Shown: positions 21,097-32,019, counted from the stretch's first letter. The stretch: DNA of 64,000 nucleotides from Atriophallophorus winterbourni (GCA_013407085.1 JACCGJ010016381.1:1-64000), one strand, 5' to 3'. Numbers and translations are program-made. The notes: generated by a model not told the origin, from the letters alone.

Positions 21097-21290
21097 TCAA
21101 GGCTTGACCAAAGTAATGTGTTGCTCACATCCCCATCCCTTCCACACCACTACCGGTTTCAGGCTGTTTGCCATCGTCAGGTGGAGACAGTAAGAGCAGG
21201 TTCAGTGAGCCTCAAAACAGTGGATTAAAGGTAAACAAGGTTATACTTGTATGCCAACTGTTATATAGGGTTCGTACAATTTCAAGGCTT
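21097..21290 (-). mobile_element. 176-bp insertion with 9-bp target-site duplication and hammerhead-like core
   Basis: The 9-bp repeat TCAAGGCTT (21097-21105 and 21282-21290) flanks a 176-bp insert absent from the same site in all other units, which read TCAAGGCTTATTATTTC or a close variant without a break. Read on the minus strand, the insert contains CCAC-CTGACGA, a GGC/GCC stem-loop, GAAACCGGTA and GTGG (21184 to 21147), a near-complete hammerhead with a short stem III. It is homologous over about 130 bp to 23510-23650. It looks like a short non-autonomous, ribozyme-bearing retroelement. Confidence 0.75.
21147..21184 (-). ncRNA. Hammerhead-ribozyme-like motif (best stem I and stem III)
   Basis: Stem I CCAC/GTGG (4 bp). 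Core CTGACGA; the variable seventh position is C. Stem II GGC/GCC with loop AAACA and a T-T mismatch at its base. Then GAA, stem III as the palindrome ACCGGT, and H17 = A before GTGG. Such very short stem III hammerheads usually act as dimers. All conserved core residues are present. Confidence 0.5.
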
Positions 21291-21392
21291 ATTATTTCTT
21301 TTGGTTGAGTCACACAAACCCAGACGTCGCAATAGTTTAGTCTATGGAACGTTACAAAAACCCGTGGTTAACCGCACCACCCTGTGGTACTT

Positions 21393-22190
21393 CATCGTTT
21401 TACGATAACAATCATTCGTTATTCGATGTTATGTTCGCTGTCTGAACCTTTATATTATTTGTGGAAAGATGGGTAAGAATATGTTAGCCTTTCTACGAAG
21501 ATTCCGGCAACGCGCTTCAGCTTCCTATTAATGAATAATTCATGGTCTTTTGACTCAGAGCTACGTGTTGAGCCTCCGTTTCTCAACAATCATATACAAG
21601 AAATATTCTTCCAAATGTGGAGCATCTCGCTTTTCCATGTGGTAAAGGGTATATCATTCACAGCCATTCAATCTGACACGTTCAAAGATTTAAGGATTTA
21701 AGTCAATAACGAATCAAAATACTTTTGCTGTTCCACACCATCCTGATCAAAACTGATTCGAGTCTATCATCCGTGAACAGAACACTTTTTAGTATTGTGA
21801 GTGGTGGTAAATCGTTTATGAATATGAGAAAGAAGCGAACCTAGCAGTGAAGTTTGTGGGATTCCGTTGGTGGTTTAATGTTTTTGATATGACTACATTT
21901 ACTCCCATTCTTGCGCGGTGATCTGGTAGGTAGTCGCCCAATCACGAGATGAGTGGATCACAGATTCATAAATGAGTAAGCGAATTGTATTTGACTGTAA
22001 CAAAAGCTTTGACTGTATTCATGTTAACCTTTGCATCGTTACAATAACTAAACCTGTCCCAGTAATTGAATACGAGATGGACCGAAGACATGAAGCATGC
22101 TAGCTGAGTACAATCTGAACAGCAAATAACTCCCTGTTTCAATGGACTGGTTAGATTTGGGGGGAGATTAACCAAAATGAGTTCTGCCTT
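21393..22190 (-). pseudogene. Minus-strand non-LTR RT fragment, T2 no. 1
   Basis: Same family as the T1 copy but extending further upstream. The frame at 21966-22175 reads LPPNLTSPLKQGVICC, then NMNTVKAFVTVKYNSL, matching the region from NYRPVSLTS to KAFDTVxHxxLL of CR1/jockey RTs. Multiple stops. Confidence 0.65.
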
Positions 22191-23190
22191 TTATTTAAAA
22201 TTCAATTTTATGCACGAGCTGCTTGGTGCAGGTGCAGCAAAAATAAGAAGCACTTCATGAAAATAATCCCAGCCAGTACAACAGCATGAAATGCTCATGC
22301 TCTTACAATGTACATCCATGGTCGATATCGAACAAAGTCAAAATCAATTGCTTTTATGCCAAAAATGAGTGTTTAATTATGCTGTCGGGGCGAATCAGAG
22401 GTCTAATACATGCTCTTATGCAAACCACGATAATATGTTACATAATAGAATCGGAATGGATTTAACTCATAAATGGTCAGACATTTTATGTTTGACCAAG
22501 TCGAATACTCGGTCTGAAGTATGCCTACAAATGATGAAAGTTTACGCAACAAATTTTGACCAATCTCTCTCCAGGATATCCACACGAATGAATGCATCGT
22601 TTCGCAACTCCAAATACCTATGCTGGCAAGTTAAGTAAGTTTCTGTGCAACGCACGTCAGTGTTATTTTAAGAACCTTGACGTTACAAAAGAAAACAGGC
22701 TCAAATTGACTGACCATGTGACAGCTCATTTCTTAAAAGCTAACTACCTCAAATTCTATCCTCACTGCCTTCTATCTATTCTCTGCAACTTCGTTCTCTC
22801 TTTGACCCGCAAAAGGTAAATAGCCTGTTTTCTTGCATTGTTGTTCTATTCGATACATTCCTCAAATTGTTCGAATCCTCTGGATAATGATTTCCTGATC
22901 ATCGAGGTTATTAAAATTATCCATTGACTGATATGAGCGTCGTCTGAGTACATTTCAGATGTGATAATCCATCGATACTTTTGTGGATGTGATTGATTTC
23001 ACAAAGACACTTCGCCTGATAATATACATCCAGTGTATGAGTGCTTTGCACAGAATGATGATTACCATTTCATATGTGCACTATTTAGTTGACACGACCG
23101 TGGAAATTTAACCAGAGGGTGGGATTACAGCAATAAATTATGAGAAATTATAAAGCCTTGAGTTCTATCTCCAGATAAATAGCTGTGGAA
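22191..23190. other. T2-specific segment, unassigned
   Basis: Shared with 42191-43200. An 89-codon plus frame at 22369-22638 (MFNYAVGANQRSNTCSYANH) is kept in both T2 units with about 15 changes. No domain was recognised. Confidence 0.4.
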
Positions 23191-23440
23191 TAGGACGACA
23201 TGCTGTTTTTCGACAACGCAGTCCTCATTGCTAACTCACGAGAGCAGCTTCTGCCGTTAAAATCTCGAATTTTGACGGTATGCACAGACTTTGATTTAAA
23301 CATTAATATGACCAAAGTATTTGGTCAAGGGACTGCATCGCGTCCAAGCATCAATGTTGAAAACTGTGGGCTTGAAAACGTACATAATATCACGTTTCAT
23401 GGAGCAACTATTCCTGTTAAACTGTAACTAGAAACTAAGA
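23191..23440 (+). pseudogene. Non-LTR RT fragment (RTE-like) around the catalytic box, T2 no. 1
   Basis: Reads DMLFFDNAVLIANSREQLL, then FDLNINMTKVFGQG and GLENVHNITFHGATI. These match the FADDVVL, GLxINxxKTKV and YLGxxI motifs of RTE-type reverse transcriptases. FADD is FFDN here, so it is inactive. A second copy is at 45045-45275. Confidence 0.65.
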
Positions 23441-23513
23441 TTTACAAGCGGAATGACTGAAAAACAATATCTATTTAAAAAAAGCTCATTTGCATGCATT
23501 TCCATCACACACT

Positions 23514-23551
23514 TCTCGAGCGGTCTCGTGCTATTTGCACTCATCAGGTAG
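23514..23551 (-). other. Hammerhead-like motif, minus, T2 no. 1
   Basis: CTGATGAG, then stem II GTGC-AAATA-GCAC (perfect 4 bp), then GAGAC where GAAAC is expected, then CGCTC. Stem III and stem I are eroded. Flanking sequence is homologous to the 176-bp insertion at 21106-21281 in the same orientation. Confidence 0.45.
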
Positions 23552-23829
23552 GGTGAGTAAGATCAGGATTCGCCTGTGCTTGGTACTGTGGAAAAATGGT
23601 AAACAAGTTGCGCTTGTATGCCACTGATGGATGAGGTTGGGACGACTAACATTCTCAATCACATGAGCGCACACTCATTTTAACTGAGACAATCTACACA
23701 GTGTACATGAGTTTGGGCTGATCAGATTGAAAAGGTTGGTCGTACCCACCTTATCCAACATTGGCGCAACTGGTTAAACAATCTTCCACTGTACCAAGCT
23801 CGTGTGGATACTGATTTTACTCTCCTTAC

Positions 23830-23863
23830 CCGATGAGTGCAAACAACACGAAACCGATCGTGG
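23830..23863 (+). other. Hammerhead-like motif, plus, T2 no. 1
   Basis: CCGATGAG (T to C at the second core base), GTG/CAC stem II, GAAACCGATC, then GTGG. About 85 bp around it are homologous to the complement of the motif at 23514-23551, so the two form an inverted pair about 290 bp apart. A (GT)n run follows at 23861-23879. Confidence 0.4.
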
Positions 23864-23899
23864 TGTGTGTGTGTGTGTGATAGAGATGCGCGTATGCGG

Positions 23900-24486
23900 A
23901 TACTGATGCTACTGTCTCGCGTTCGTTGCGAAAAAACGTTACTAAACTGGTTCAGTAGTACAAAGAAGTGTATCTAATCAATCAGCTGGATAAAAGTGAA
24001 CGAAACCTGAGGCTCATCTTTCAGATCGTGAACAGACAGGCCAGAGTAAAGCCACTTACTACGGCTAGAAATACATCCACTGCTTTTGAAGCCGGTAACG
24101 AACTGACTCAATTTTACTCTAGATTGTTCTACCCTAATGAACGCATATGTTGCGATATGTCTTTATTTAGATGACAAATTGACACAATACACTATATCGC
24201 TGTGAAACCCGAGTGTCCTAGTAAAGATACACCTTTCCGCCTACAACCATGCTCCCAAGGTCTATTCTCAACGGTCTCTGATCATTACAACCTGCCACTG
24301 AGTTGCATGTAGGTTGCTAGTGACTGGAAAAGTGGATGAATCACTCTGATATACAAAGGAGGAAACTGAATCGATGTGCCTAACTAAAGACCAGTCACGT
24401 TGTTGTCACTGGTCTCCAATGTTAAAGAACGATTTTTAGCGAACAAACTTATCAAATAAGCGAGTTGCAGAGTATGATTTCTTTAC
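23900..24486 (+). pseudogene. CR1-like RT linker and N-terminal RT fragment, T2 no. 1
   Basis: The frame at 23968-24174 (LDKSERNLRLIFQIVN, ELTQFYSRLF) resembles the endonuclease-RT linker. After stops, 24290-24450 reads DWKSG, ITLIYKGGN and RPVTLLSLVS, the first RT motifs. A similar copy in T2 no. 2 reads NRFDVPNYRPVTLLSLVS. It ends abruptly where the common segment starts. Confidence 0.65.
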
Positions 24487-25273
24487 TTCAGGTACAATTG
24501 TTTCAAGTTTATGTGCAGTGACCGGTATCGCTTCAGGTTAGGTGAACATGAAGCAATCAAAATGCACCACTGTTAGTAGATGAATCATCACTCCGCAGAA
24601 CATAGAAAGCTGAACGCAACGAAGGTGAACCAATGTTTTCGCGCTCGTATTGAGAGTGCACGTTTTGACCTACAGAAGAAGTTTTATTTTTCATCGATAA
24701 TGTGTGAAAATTATTCTGCAAAATGGTTTTGTTATATGCACAAACCATAAAATTGAACAGGATAAAAGCGTCAATGTCTTATTCCAAAATTATAAATATT
24801 CAGACTGAAAGTTGATAGCTTTCTGAAAATAAATGGAACAATGTATTGACCCGAAGTAGTTAAAGGTTCCAAGTATTTAAGGGGAGTATTGCGAAACATT
24901 TAAAGTAACTAAAATTGTATATAGCGAGTGCATCTAGGATAGGCTTACAAATTATGGATATGTTAATCCAATTTTGCTTTAAAGGACTCAATGCAGGACG
25001 AGTCAGAACCGCACGTAGTTATATTATGATAAAATAGATCGTCCGCCTGTCAAAATTAGTGCAGGCAGAACTTGTGTTCTAGAGGGATGAGTTATATCCG
25101 CCTCTCGTCTACTCTCTACATTAATGAACGTAGGTCTCCTTTAATAGACACTATTCTATAGGTAATAATATTATCAAGGCTTATTATTTCTTTTGGTTGA
25201 GTCACACAAACCCAGACGTCGCAATAGTTTAGTCCATGGAACATTACAAAAACCTCACCACCCTGTGGTACTC
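24487..25273. repeat. T1/T2 common segment without RT homology, T2 no. 1
   Basis: Same sequence as about 20410-21390 in T1 no. 1, including the CTGAACGCAACGAAGGTG block near 24610 and the TTGAGTCACACAAACCCAGA block near 25196. It is cut by the LTR element at GGTACTC. No gene recognised. Confidence 0.6.
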
Positions 25274-25459
25274 TGTAACAACATTGTTTTACTGTATATA
25301 ACAATTGACCTTGATAACGCACTTTCCGTTGATTCGTGTTCCGTGATTGCTACCATGTACCTTCGTGTACCTTTTTGGCTACCGCTATAAATCTTCCAGT
25401 CAACCTGCCTTTTCTCCAACGTTCTTGGGGATATTATTGTAGTAACCTGGTCTACTACA
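25274..25459 (+). repeat. 186-bp 5' LTR, copy 2
   Basis: TGTAACA...TACTACA ends. A TATATA box lies about 20 bp from the start. Differs from the 3' LTR at only a few positions (for example CTCCAACGTTCTTGGG against CTCGAACGTTCTTGAG), consistent with a fairly recent insertion. Confidence 0.93.
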
Positions 25460-25462
25460 AAT

Positions 25463-25480
25463 TGGTGAGCCCGACGTGAT
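25463..25480 (+). other. Primer-binding site, tRNA-Trp type, copy 2
   Basis: TGGTGAGCCCGACGTGAT, 3 bp after the LTR, identical to the site at 14689-14706. Confidence 0.85.
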
Positions 25481-27106
25481 GCACGAATCCTTCGTGTACT
25501 ACTATTGGTAAGCCCAATATTCACGCACAATTCGAGATTTTTTTCGGTACGTCTTTTCCCGATTTACATCGGCGTTTTTTCAGGATAATTTTTTTTACAT
25601 CCTTTGACACGTTTTACATCAAAACGTCATATGCATCACATAACTACACTTGTTGATCAATTCACAAGTCGGGTTAGAACACAATCTACAGGGCAGACAG
25701 TTTACTTTGTTTACTGCTTGTAAGCCCCTCGTACATCAATCAACGGATCGTCGGGTAGGTACTCTCCTAGAGAGACTATGCACCAGGATTTTGTCAGTCA
25801 TTTTACGACTGACATACGATATATCTTAGGTGCCACAATTCCTATCCTTACAACGTGTGTGATAGACCGTCCACTCTCCCTCTAACTCAGCGAAATCGCT
25901 GCAGTGCAAGCTACCGATGCCGGCATCGTACAGCTCAGGGACGCCTATTCTTTCATCACACCTCTCCCCTTGCCCGATGGCTTGGGCGATATCCTTTGCG
26001 CCTTATCGCAAAGCGCTTTCCGACTACTTACCCTGTCTGCCTTTAGACGGCGCATTAGTCACACCATACGCAATATTTTCCATCCTGGCATTCGTGCTTA
26101 CGTTACGTTTGTTACGAAAAAAGTAGTATGGCCGAAAGCTAGTGGGTACGTGCAGCATGACACTGTCATGGCACCCACGCCATTTGGGATAATAACCGCT
26201 TGTACATCAAGTATATACCCACAATCCGTCATCTCCACTTTGAGTATGCGCCCAGAACGGCACATTTGCCAATTATGTAGCGGGTATTTAACACGTTATT
26301 ATCGCTTGGTATATCCCGTGCATGCTTTTTGTACCTCTTCACTATAACTCGGTCGTGGCCATAAACCCATGCACCAGAGTTTTTTTTCTTCTCACTTCTC
26401 AGGTACACATGCACCTCCCGTTGTGGAAATCGTGGCACGCGCCACCCCCGGATCACCGACGCTTGTCGACATCCTGTCCGGGTAACCTGGAATGCACGCA
26501 TCCTTCGTGTATCCCCTCGGTACGCATGTACCTCCCGCTGTGGAAATCGTGGCACGCGCCACCCCCGGATCGCCGACGCCTGTCGCCATCCCACCCGGTA
26601 GCCCCTACCATCAGCACACGCCGCCAACACGAAACTTATCAGACAAGGTCCTTACCAGCCCGACGACACGCCACTCAGCTTTCTCCAGGCGAGGCCGTTC
26701 GCCATCGACCCTGGGGGTGCAGGAACTTCTCAGCACGGACTATGTTTTCGAAGCTTCTGGTTCTTCGTTGTCAAGCCTACGGATGTGCCTACATCTGCTC
26801 CTACTGGGTTCATACTAAGACCATGCCAGACGGGCGATTCCCGCTAGCAGCTCGTTCACCCCATGTGATTCGGCTCCGGCAGCACGTTCACTCCATGTGA
26901 GACGTGACTTGGCTTAGTACTGATCGGTTTTTCGTGTATCCTACCCTGGTCACCACCGACAATCGACCCACGCAGATCAAGTGCCTTGGCTGACTTCGAA
27001 GTTACTGGTTGCTGAGAGACTATGTTCCAGCCTGGAACGACCTGACACCGCTTGGCCAGTTCAATTGTCAATTCCTGATCAGAAGTCTCCTCTGACCAGA
27101 CTTCTT

Positions 27107-27118
27107 GGAAGGGGGCTG
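27107..27118 (+). other. Polypurine tract, copy 2
   Basis: GGAAGGGGGCTG directly precedes the 3' LTR. Confidence 0.85.
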
Positions 27119-27304
27119 TGTAACAACATTGTTTTACTGTATATAACAATTGACCTTGATAACGCACTTTCCGTTGATTCGTGTTCCGTGATTGCTACCA
27201 TGTACCTTCGTGTACCTTTTTGGCTACCGCTATAAATCTTCCAGTCAACCTGCCTTTTCTCGAACGTTCTTGAGGATATTATTGTAGTAATCTGGTCTAC
27301 TACA
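27119..27304 (+). repeat. 186-bp 3' LTR, copy 2
   Basis: Pairs with 25274-25459. Its right flank ACTC is the second copy of the target-site duplication. Confidence 0.93.
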
Positions 27305-27346
27305 ACTCCATCGTTTTACGATGACAATCATTCGTTATTCGATGTT

Positions 27347-28077
27347 ATGTTCGTAGTCTGAACCTTTATAATATTCGTGGAAAGGTGGATAACATTCTGT
27401 TAGCCCGTCGATTAAGAATCTGAAAACGCGCTTCAGCTTTCTATTAATGAATGCTTCATGGTATTTTGGCTCAGAGCTGCGTGGCGAGCATCCATTTCTC
27501 AAGAAACTTATCCAAGATATATTCTTCTAAATGTATAACATCTAGATATTCCATGTGCTAAACAGTATATCATTCACAGCCACCCAATCTGACCTGTCCA
27601 AGGATACAAGGATTCAAGTGTTTAACAAATTCCAAATAATTTTTCACTTCCTCACTACTGATTCGAGTCCATCATCCGTGAACAGAACGCTTCTTAGTAT
27701 TATGAGTGGGGGTTATTGGTTTATGTTTAGGAGAGAGAACCGGACCTAGCAGAGATGTTTGTGGGATTCCGTTGGCGGTTTAATATTTTTGATATGACTC
27801 CATTTACTCCAATTCTTGCGCGGTAATCTGATAGGTCGTCGCACAATCATGAGAGAAGTGGATTACCGATTCAATAATGTAGAAGCGAATTGTATTTGAC
27901 TGTAACAATAGCTTTGACTGTATTCATGTTATACTTTGCAACGTTACAATAGCTAAACATGTCTGATTGCTTGAAGACGAGATGGCCCGAAGACACACAA
28001 TGCGCATAACTGATGAGAGACAACAACCGAGAAACCGGTCGAGTCCTTTGTCCTGAATTTCGAACGTTTTAAACTAA
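27347..28077 (-). pseudogene. Minus-strand RT fragment, T1 no. 2
   Basis: As in T1 no. 1, with NGIPQTSLLGPVLS at about 27717-27762. Confidence 0.65.
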
Positions 28078-28121
28078 TTATTAATATAATCAGCCTTTAA
28101 TCAACGACAGCACCACAATTT

Positions 28122-28837
28122 ACCGACGTCCTAGACCATTTCTGCTCCACTGTCTCCACTCGTATGCGGTTCAGGCTTGGTCACCCTGGCTACAGAAGGA
28201 CATCAGTCTCTTGCAGAGAATATATCATCGGACCACCAAGCTCGTAAGTAGTTTAAAACATAAACAATACGAAGATCGGATTACAAGCCTCAATCTCTTT
28301 GACTCTCGCTACCGCCGTCTTAGAGGCAAATTGATTCATATGTTCAATATATTGCACACCCACAACCATCCCCTGAATCAACTATTCACACGACTACCAC
28401 CACGATTAAGCCGGAATCATAACAATACAATACTTATTCCAGACTCGAGGCTGAACTGTTAAAGGTATTTTTATTCTGTACGTGTATGTTTTACTTGGAA
28501 CTCCCTACCCCGTAACGATACACATTCACCCAACTTGGATTACTTCATGTCGACCAATCCAAACATTAAACCAATATATTCTGCATCATGAAGCTTTTAA
28601 TCCATGCATCGAAATAAAACTTACATATTTACCCAATCAAACCGGTGGAAAACAATTTTTTCTCTAAGTATTTTTACGAGATTCCTGAACTGATCAGTAG
28701 GCAAACGAATCCCGTTTTACTACCTATGTTATTTGTAATTCGCATATTATTCTGTGGTTTTTGTAAAGCTATGTGCTTTTCAGACCATTAAATTGAATTG
28801 AAATTGAATAGAAATTGAAATTGAGAATTAAATTGAT
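28122..28837 (+). pseudogene. CR1-like short 3' fragment, T1 no. 2
   Basis: Nearly identical to 17345-18060, including the stop after DSRLNC. Tail of TTGAA-type repeats. Confidence 0.75.
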
Positions 28838-30628
28838 CTTATCTCCCGTTATTTCACCCGAAAATGTTTTAAAACAACAAAATATTACCTCGGACGGTGT
28901 TGTCCGCAAATTCGTAAATCTCAACAGGAAATAATTTTCGGGATCTGACGAAACTACCACGCTGATTCTAAAAAAAGTGTGCTCATACTTTGTGTACGCA
29001 CATCACGTACTTGTTTAAACTCTATTCAACTTAACGGATCGTTCTCTTTAATTGAAAGTGTGACATCATTAGCTACAACTACAAAGAAGTAAACTGTTCT
29101 GAAGTATCCAACTATCGACAAGTAACACTACTACCGGTGACTCTAAACAAAACAGCGTCACGAAACATCTGCGAGACAACTGCTTGCTCGCAGTCGGAAA
29201 ATACTTCTTTGGAATAAAACACTCTTTCATTTCAAACCTTGTGCTTGCCCTCGATAACTTGACACAAGCTGTAGACGAAGGTCTCACAATACACGCTTGT
29301 CATCTCGATATGTTAAAAGCATTTGATAGTGTCAACCACAGTCTGTTACTACAATAAATAGAGCAACGTGTTATCGAGGGTTCATTACTAGCCTGGTTTG
29401 AGGATTATCTCCGTGACCGCATAATTCGAATAAGTGTTGATGGCGCTTTGAAACGACTTATTAAATGAGCGAGTGGAGTGCCGCATGGATCAGTGCTTGA
29501 ACCAATTCTTTTCCTGATCTATGCAAACGACGTACCTAATTTTGTTCGCTGCAAAATCTTGTTATTTTTGGATGACATCAATTTGTGGACACAAGTACGC
29601 ACAACTCATGATTGCAGACAGGTTCAACTGGAATTCGATGCTTTACAGGACTGGTCAGTTAGAAATGAATTTTTTTTCACTGTCATACAATTCAAGGTAT
29701 TAACTGTTGGAAGACATTTCGAGTGCTCTTACACCCTTGGTTCCCATAATCTTGAAAGCACTTATAAGGAGAAGGATTTTAGTGTGGGTGAGCATCACAT
29801 TAAACCGTCAAATAAACCCACAGCTGTCAATGAAAAGACGTCAAGAGTACTGCTTCTGCTAAAACGCTTGTTCGTGTGTTTCACAAAGCAAACTGTTCAT
29901 CGAATAATTAGTACGTTTATGAGGCCAACGATTGAGTATGCGGCTCAGGCTTGGTCACCCTGGCTACAGAAGGACATCAGCCTCTTGCAGAGAATATATC
30001 ATAGGATCATCGAGCTCGTATGTGGTTTAAAGCACAAACGAATCGAAGATAGTATTACAAGTCTCAATCTCTCCGGCTCTCACTACCACCGTCTTAAGGT
30101 GATTTCATTCTTATGTTTAATATATTGAACATCCCTAATCATCACCTGGAAAACTTATTCACCCAACTACCACCTCGAACCAGCGGGAGTCATGAATACA
30201 CAGTACATATTCCCGAATCGAGACTGAACAGTCGAAGGTATTTTATTGTGTACGCGTATGTTTTACCTGGAAATCCCTACCCTCTAAAGTTACACATTCA
30301 TCAACTTGGACATATTCAAATCGAATTTGGATAAATTCTTATCGGCCAATCCAAATATTGAACCTATATATTCTACACCATTACAACTTCGAAGTTTGAA
30401 CCAATGCATCGAAGTAAACTATAAATTTGATCACAAGGAGTAACATGTGCCATCCAACCAATCTAAAACAGTTTCTTTTCTGAGGATGTTTATTTGATTC
30501 CAGAACTGCTCAATAATCGAACGAATCCCATTTTACTACCAGTGTTATTGGTAATTATTATATCCTTCTGTGGATTTTGTAAACCTATATGCTTTTTAGA
30601 CCGCTAAATTGAATTAAATTGAATTGAT
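28838..30628 (+). pseudogene. CR1-like RT pseudogene to 3' end, T1 no. 2
   Basis: Same two nonsense codons as in T1 no. 1 (TAA at about 29355, TGA at about 29466). The catalytic box reads FLDD. VPHGSVLEPILFLIYANDV keeps E where no. 1 has K. A 1-nt change at about 30100 shifts the frame near the C-terminus, which resumes at 30113. Confidence 0.83.
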
Positions 30629-30699
30629 ATTACTAGTATCAACCTGCATGTTTTTAGTAAGCATATCAATGATTATGGGTTTCGAGTAACTAGAAACGG

Positions 30700-31029
30700 T
30701 TACTTAACATGGACATGTTGCACAATAAACTTTGTGAAAACCTTACTGATGTAAACCTTGCAAATTGTCACCAATTCCATATATTCTTTGTATTCAGGGA
30801 CTGAATACTTATAGAACGTTGCGCGGAGAACTAGAGCACATAAATTATAGCCTCCTCGGGATTTGAACCAACCTAGCATAAAAACATTCCTACAGCCACA
30901 CTGGCCTTTAATCTCATAATCTGTTCCTGCAGGGATCTGGATTTTAGTTTTATGTATCACGTTACGTGTTGCCTGAAAGTTGGCCATGGATTTGATTTTT
31001 CCAATTGTTTGCTCAAATGAATGCACCAA
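30700..31029 (-). other. Conserved minus-strand frame, longest copy (109 codons), T1 no. 2
   Basis: Starts at TTG; the first ATG gives MANFQATRNVIHKTK. It reads IQIPAGTDYEIKGQCGCRNV, then FMLGWFKSRGGYNLCALVLR, and ends VQHVHVK. Compared with 20007-20255 and 35396-35683, most differences are single residues and the frame stays open in all three. From T1 no. 4 onward a TAG (about 40211-40213 there) interrupts it. No retroelement motif is present. A captured host exon is possible; the CGCRNVFMLG resemblance to UPF1 is the only lead. Confidence 0.3.
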
Positions 31030-32019
31030 TTTTAAATTCGTAAATTGTCTTCTTTTATGCTCTGATTTAATCAGCTAATGGTTTCACGTGTATTCTACCA
31101 CGAAGGGATGTTCAATCAGTGACGAGAGAGTGTGTAACCTCACGTTATAATTTTCTTCATCGATTTTAGAGTCGCAACGTATGTTTTTTTCAGTGCAGTT
31201 ACATTTGTTTTAGGTTCATGCGCGGTGACCGGTATCGCTTCAGGTTAGGTGAACATGAAGCAATCAAAACACACCACTGTTAGTAGATGAATCATCACTC
31301 CGCAGAACATAGAAAGCTGAACGCAACGAAGGTGGACCAATGTTTTCGCGCTCGTAGTGAGAGTGCACGTTTTGACCTACAAAAGACGTATTATTTTTCA
31401 TAGATAATGTGTAAAAATTATTCTGCAAAAATGGTTTTGTTATATGCACAAACCATAAAATGGAACAGCATAAAAGCGTCAATGTCTTATTCCAAAATTC
31501 TAAATTATCAGACTGAAAGTTGAAAGCTTTCTGAAAATGAATGCAACAATGTAATGACTCGATGTAGTTAAAGGTTTCAAGTATTTAAGGGGAGTATTGC
31601 GAAACCTTTAAAATAACAAAAAATGTATATAACGAGTGCATCTAGGATAGGCTTACAAATTATGGATATGTTGATCCAATTTTGCTTTAAAGGACTTATT
31701 GCAAGGTGAGTCAGAAACGCACGCAGTTAGATTATGATAAAATAGATCGTCCGCCTAGCAAACCTAGTGCAGGCAGAACTTGTTTTCTAGAGGGATGAGT
31801 TATATCCACCTCTCGTCTACTCTCTACATTAATGACCTTAGTTCTCCTCTAATAGACACTACTCTATAGGTAATAATAATATCATGACTTATTATTTCTT
31901 TTGGCTGAGTCACACAAACCCAGACGTCGCAATAGTCTAGTCCATGGAACGTTACAAAAACCTCACCACCCTGTGGTACTCCATCGTTTTACGATGACAA
32001 TCATTCGTTTTTCGATGTT

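Larger units (their letters stand above)
16528..21392. repeat. Macro-satellite unit T1 no. 1
   Basis: First complete unit of the array, 4,865 bp including a 185-bp insertion; without it, about 4.68 kb. Order: minus-strand RT fragment (about 16570-17300), short CR1-like 3' fragment (17345-18060), larger CR1-like RT fragment (18062-19852), segment without RT homology (19856-21392). The first about 1.5 kb are nearly identical to unit no. 2, together with the LTR element to the left, then similarity drops to the level of other units. Confidence 0.9.
19856..21392. repeat. T1 segment without RT homology (no. 1)
   Basis: Present after every RT fragment. It includes a minus-strand frame at 20007-20255, a plus frame of 76 codons at 20513-20743 (MNHHSAEHRKLNATKV), and a conserved block TTGAGTCACACAAACCCAGA near 21304. 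The block GCAGTGACCGGTTTCGC (or GCGGTGACCGGTATCGC) before the plus frame recurs in all units. No known domain was recognised. Confidence 0.6.
21393..25273. repeat. Macro-satellite unit T2 no. 1
   Basis: 3,881 bp. It starts with the same minus-strand RT fragment as T1 and ends with the same segment without RT homology (from about 24487). Between these, the two CR1-like plus fragments are replaced by about 2.3 kb of other retroelement pieces (22190-24486). Its right end is interrupted by the LTR element at 25274. Confidence 0.85.
25274..27304 (+). mobile_element. Complete 2,031-bp non-autonomous LTR retrotransposon (copy 2)
   Basis: Two 186-bp LTRs, a tRNA-Trp primer-binding site, a polypurine tract, and a 4-bp target-site duplication ACTC (25270-25273 and 27305-27308). 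Filling the site restores GGTACTCCATCG, the sequence found uninterrupted in unit T1 no. 3 at 31975-31986. The interior holds only a decayed Pol piece (about 25765-26130): DFVSHFTTDIRYI, then SEIAAVQATD and HPGIRAYVTFVTKKVVWP, corresponding to RNase H end and integrase finger start of a CsRn1-like Pol. It must have moved using enzymes of an autonomous relative. The longest frames (147 codons at 25904-26347; 192 at 26322-26900) lack recognised domains beyond that. Confidence 0.88.
27305..31981. repeat. Macro-satellite unit T1 no. 2
   Basis: 4,677 bp. The first about 1.5 kb, with the LTR element before it, are almost identical to 14686 to about 18000 at a constant offset of 10,777. After about 28,780 the identity falls. 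Contains all four T1 blocks. Confidence 0.9.

Noticed and set aside
30858..30869. tRNA-like B box (GGTTCAAATCC on the minus strand)
   Set aside because: The flanking bases do not form a T stem, there is no acceptor stem or matching A box, and the motif is not kept in units 4-8.
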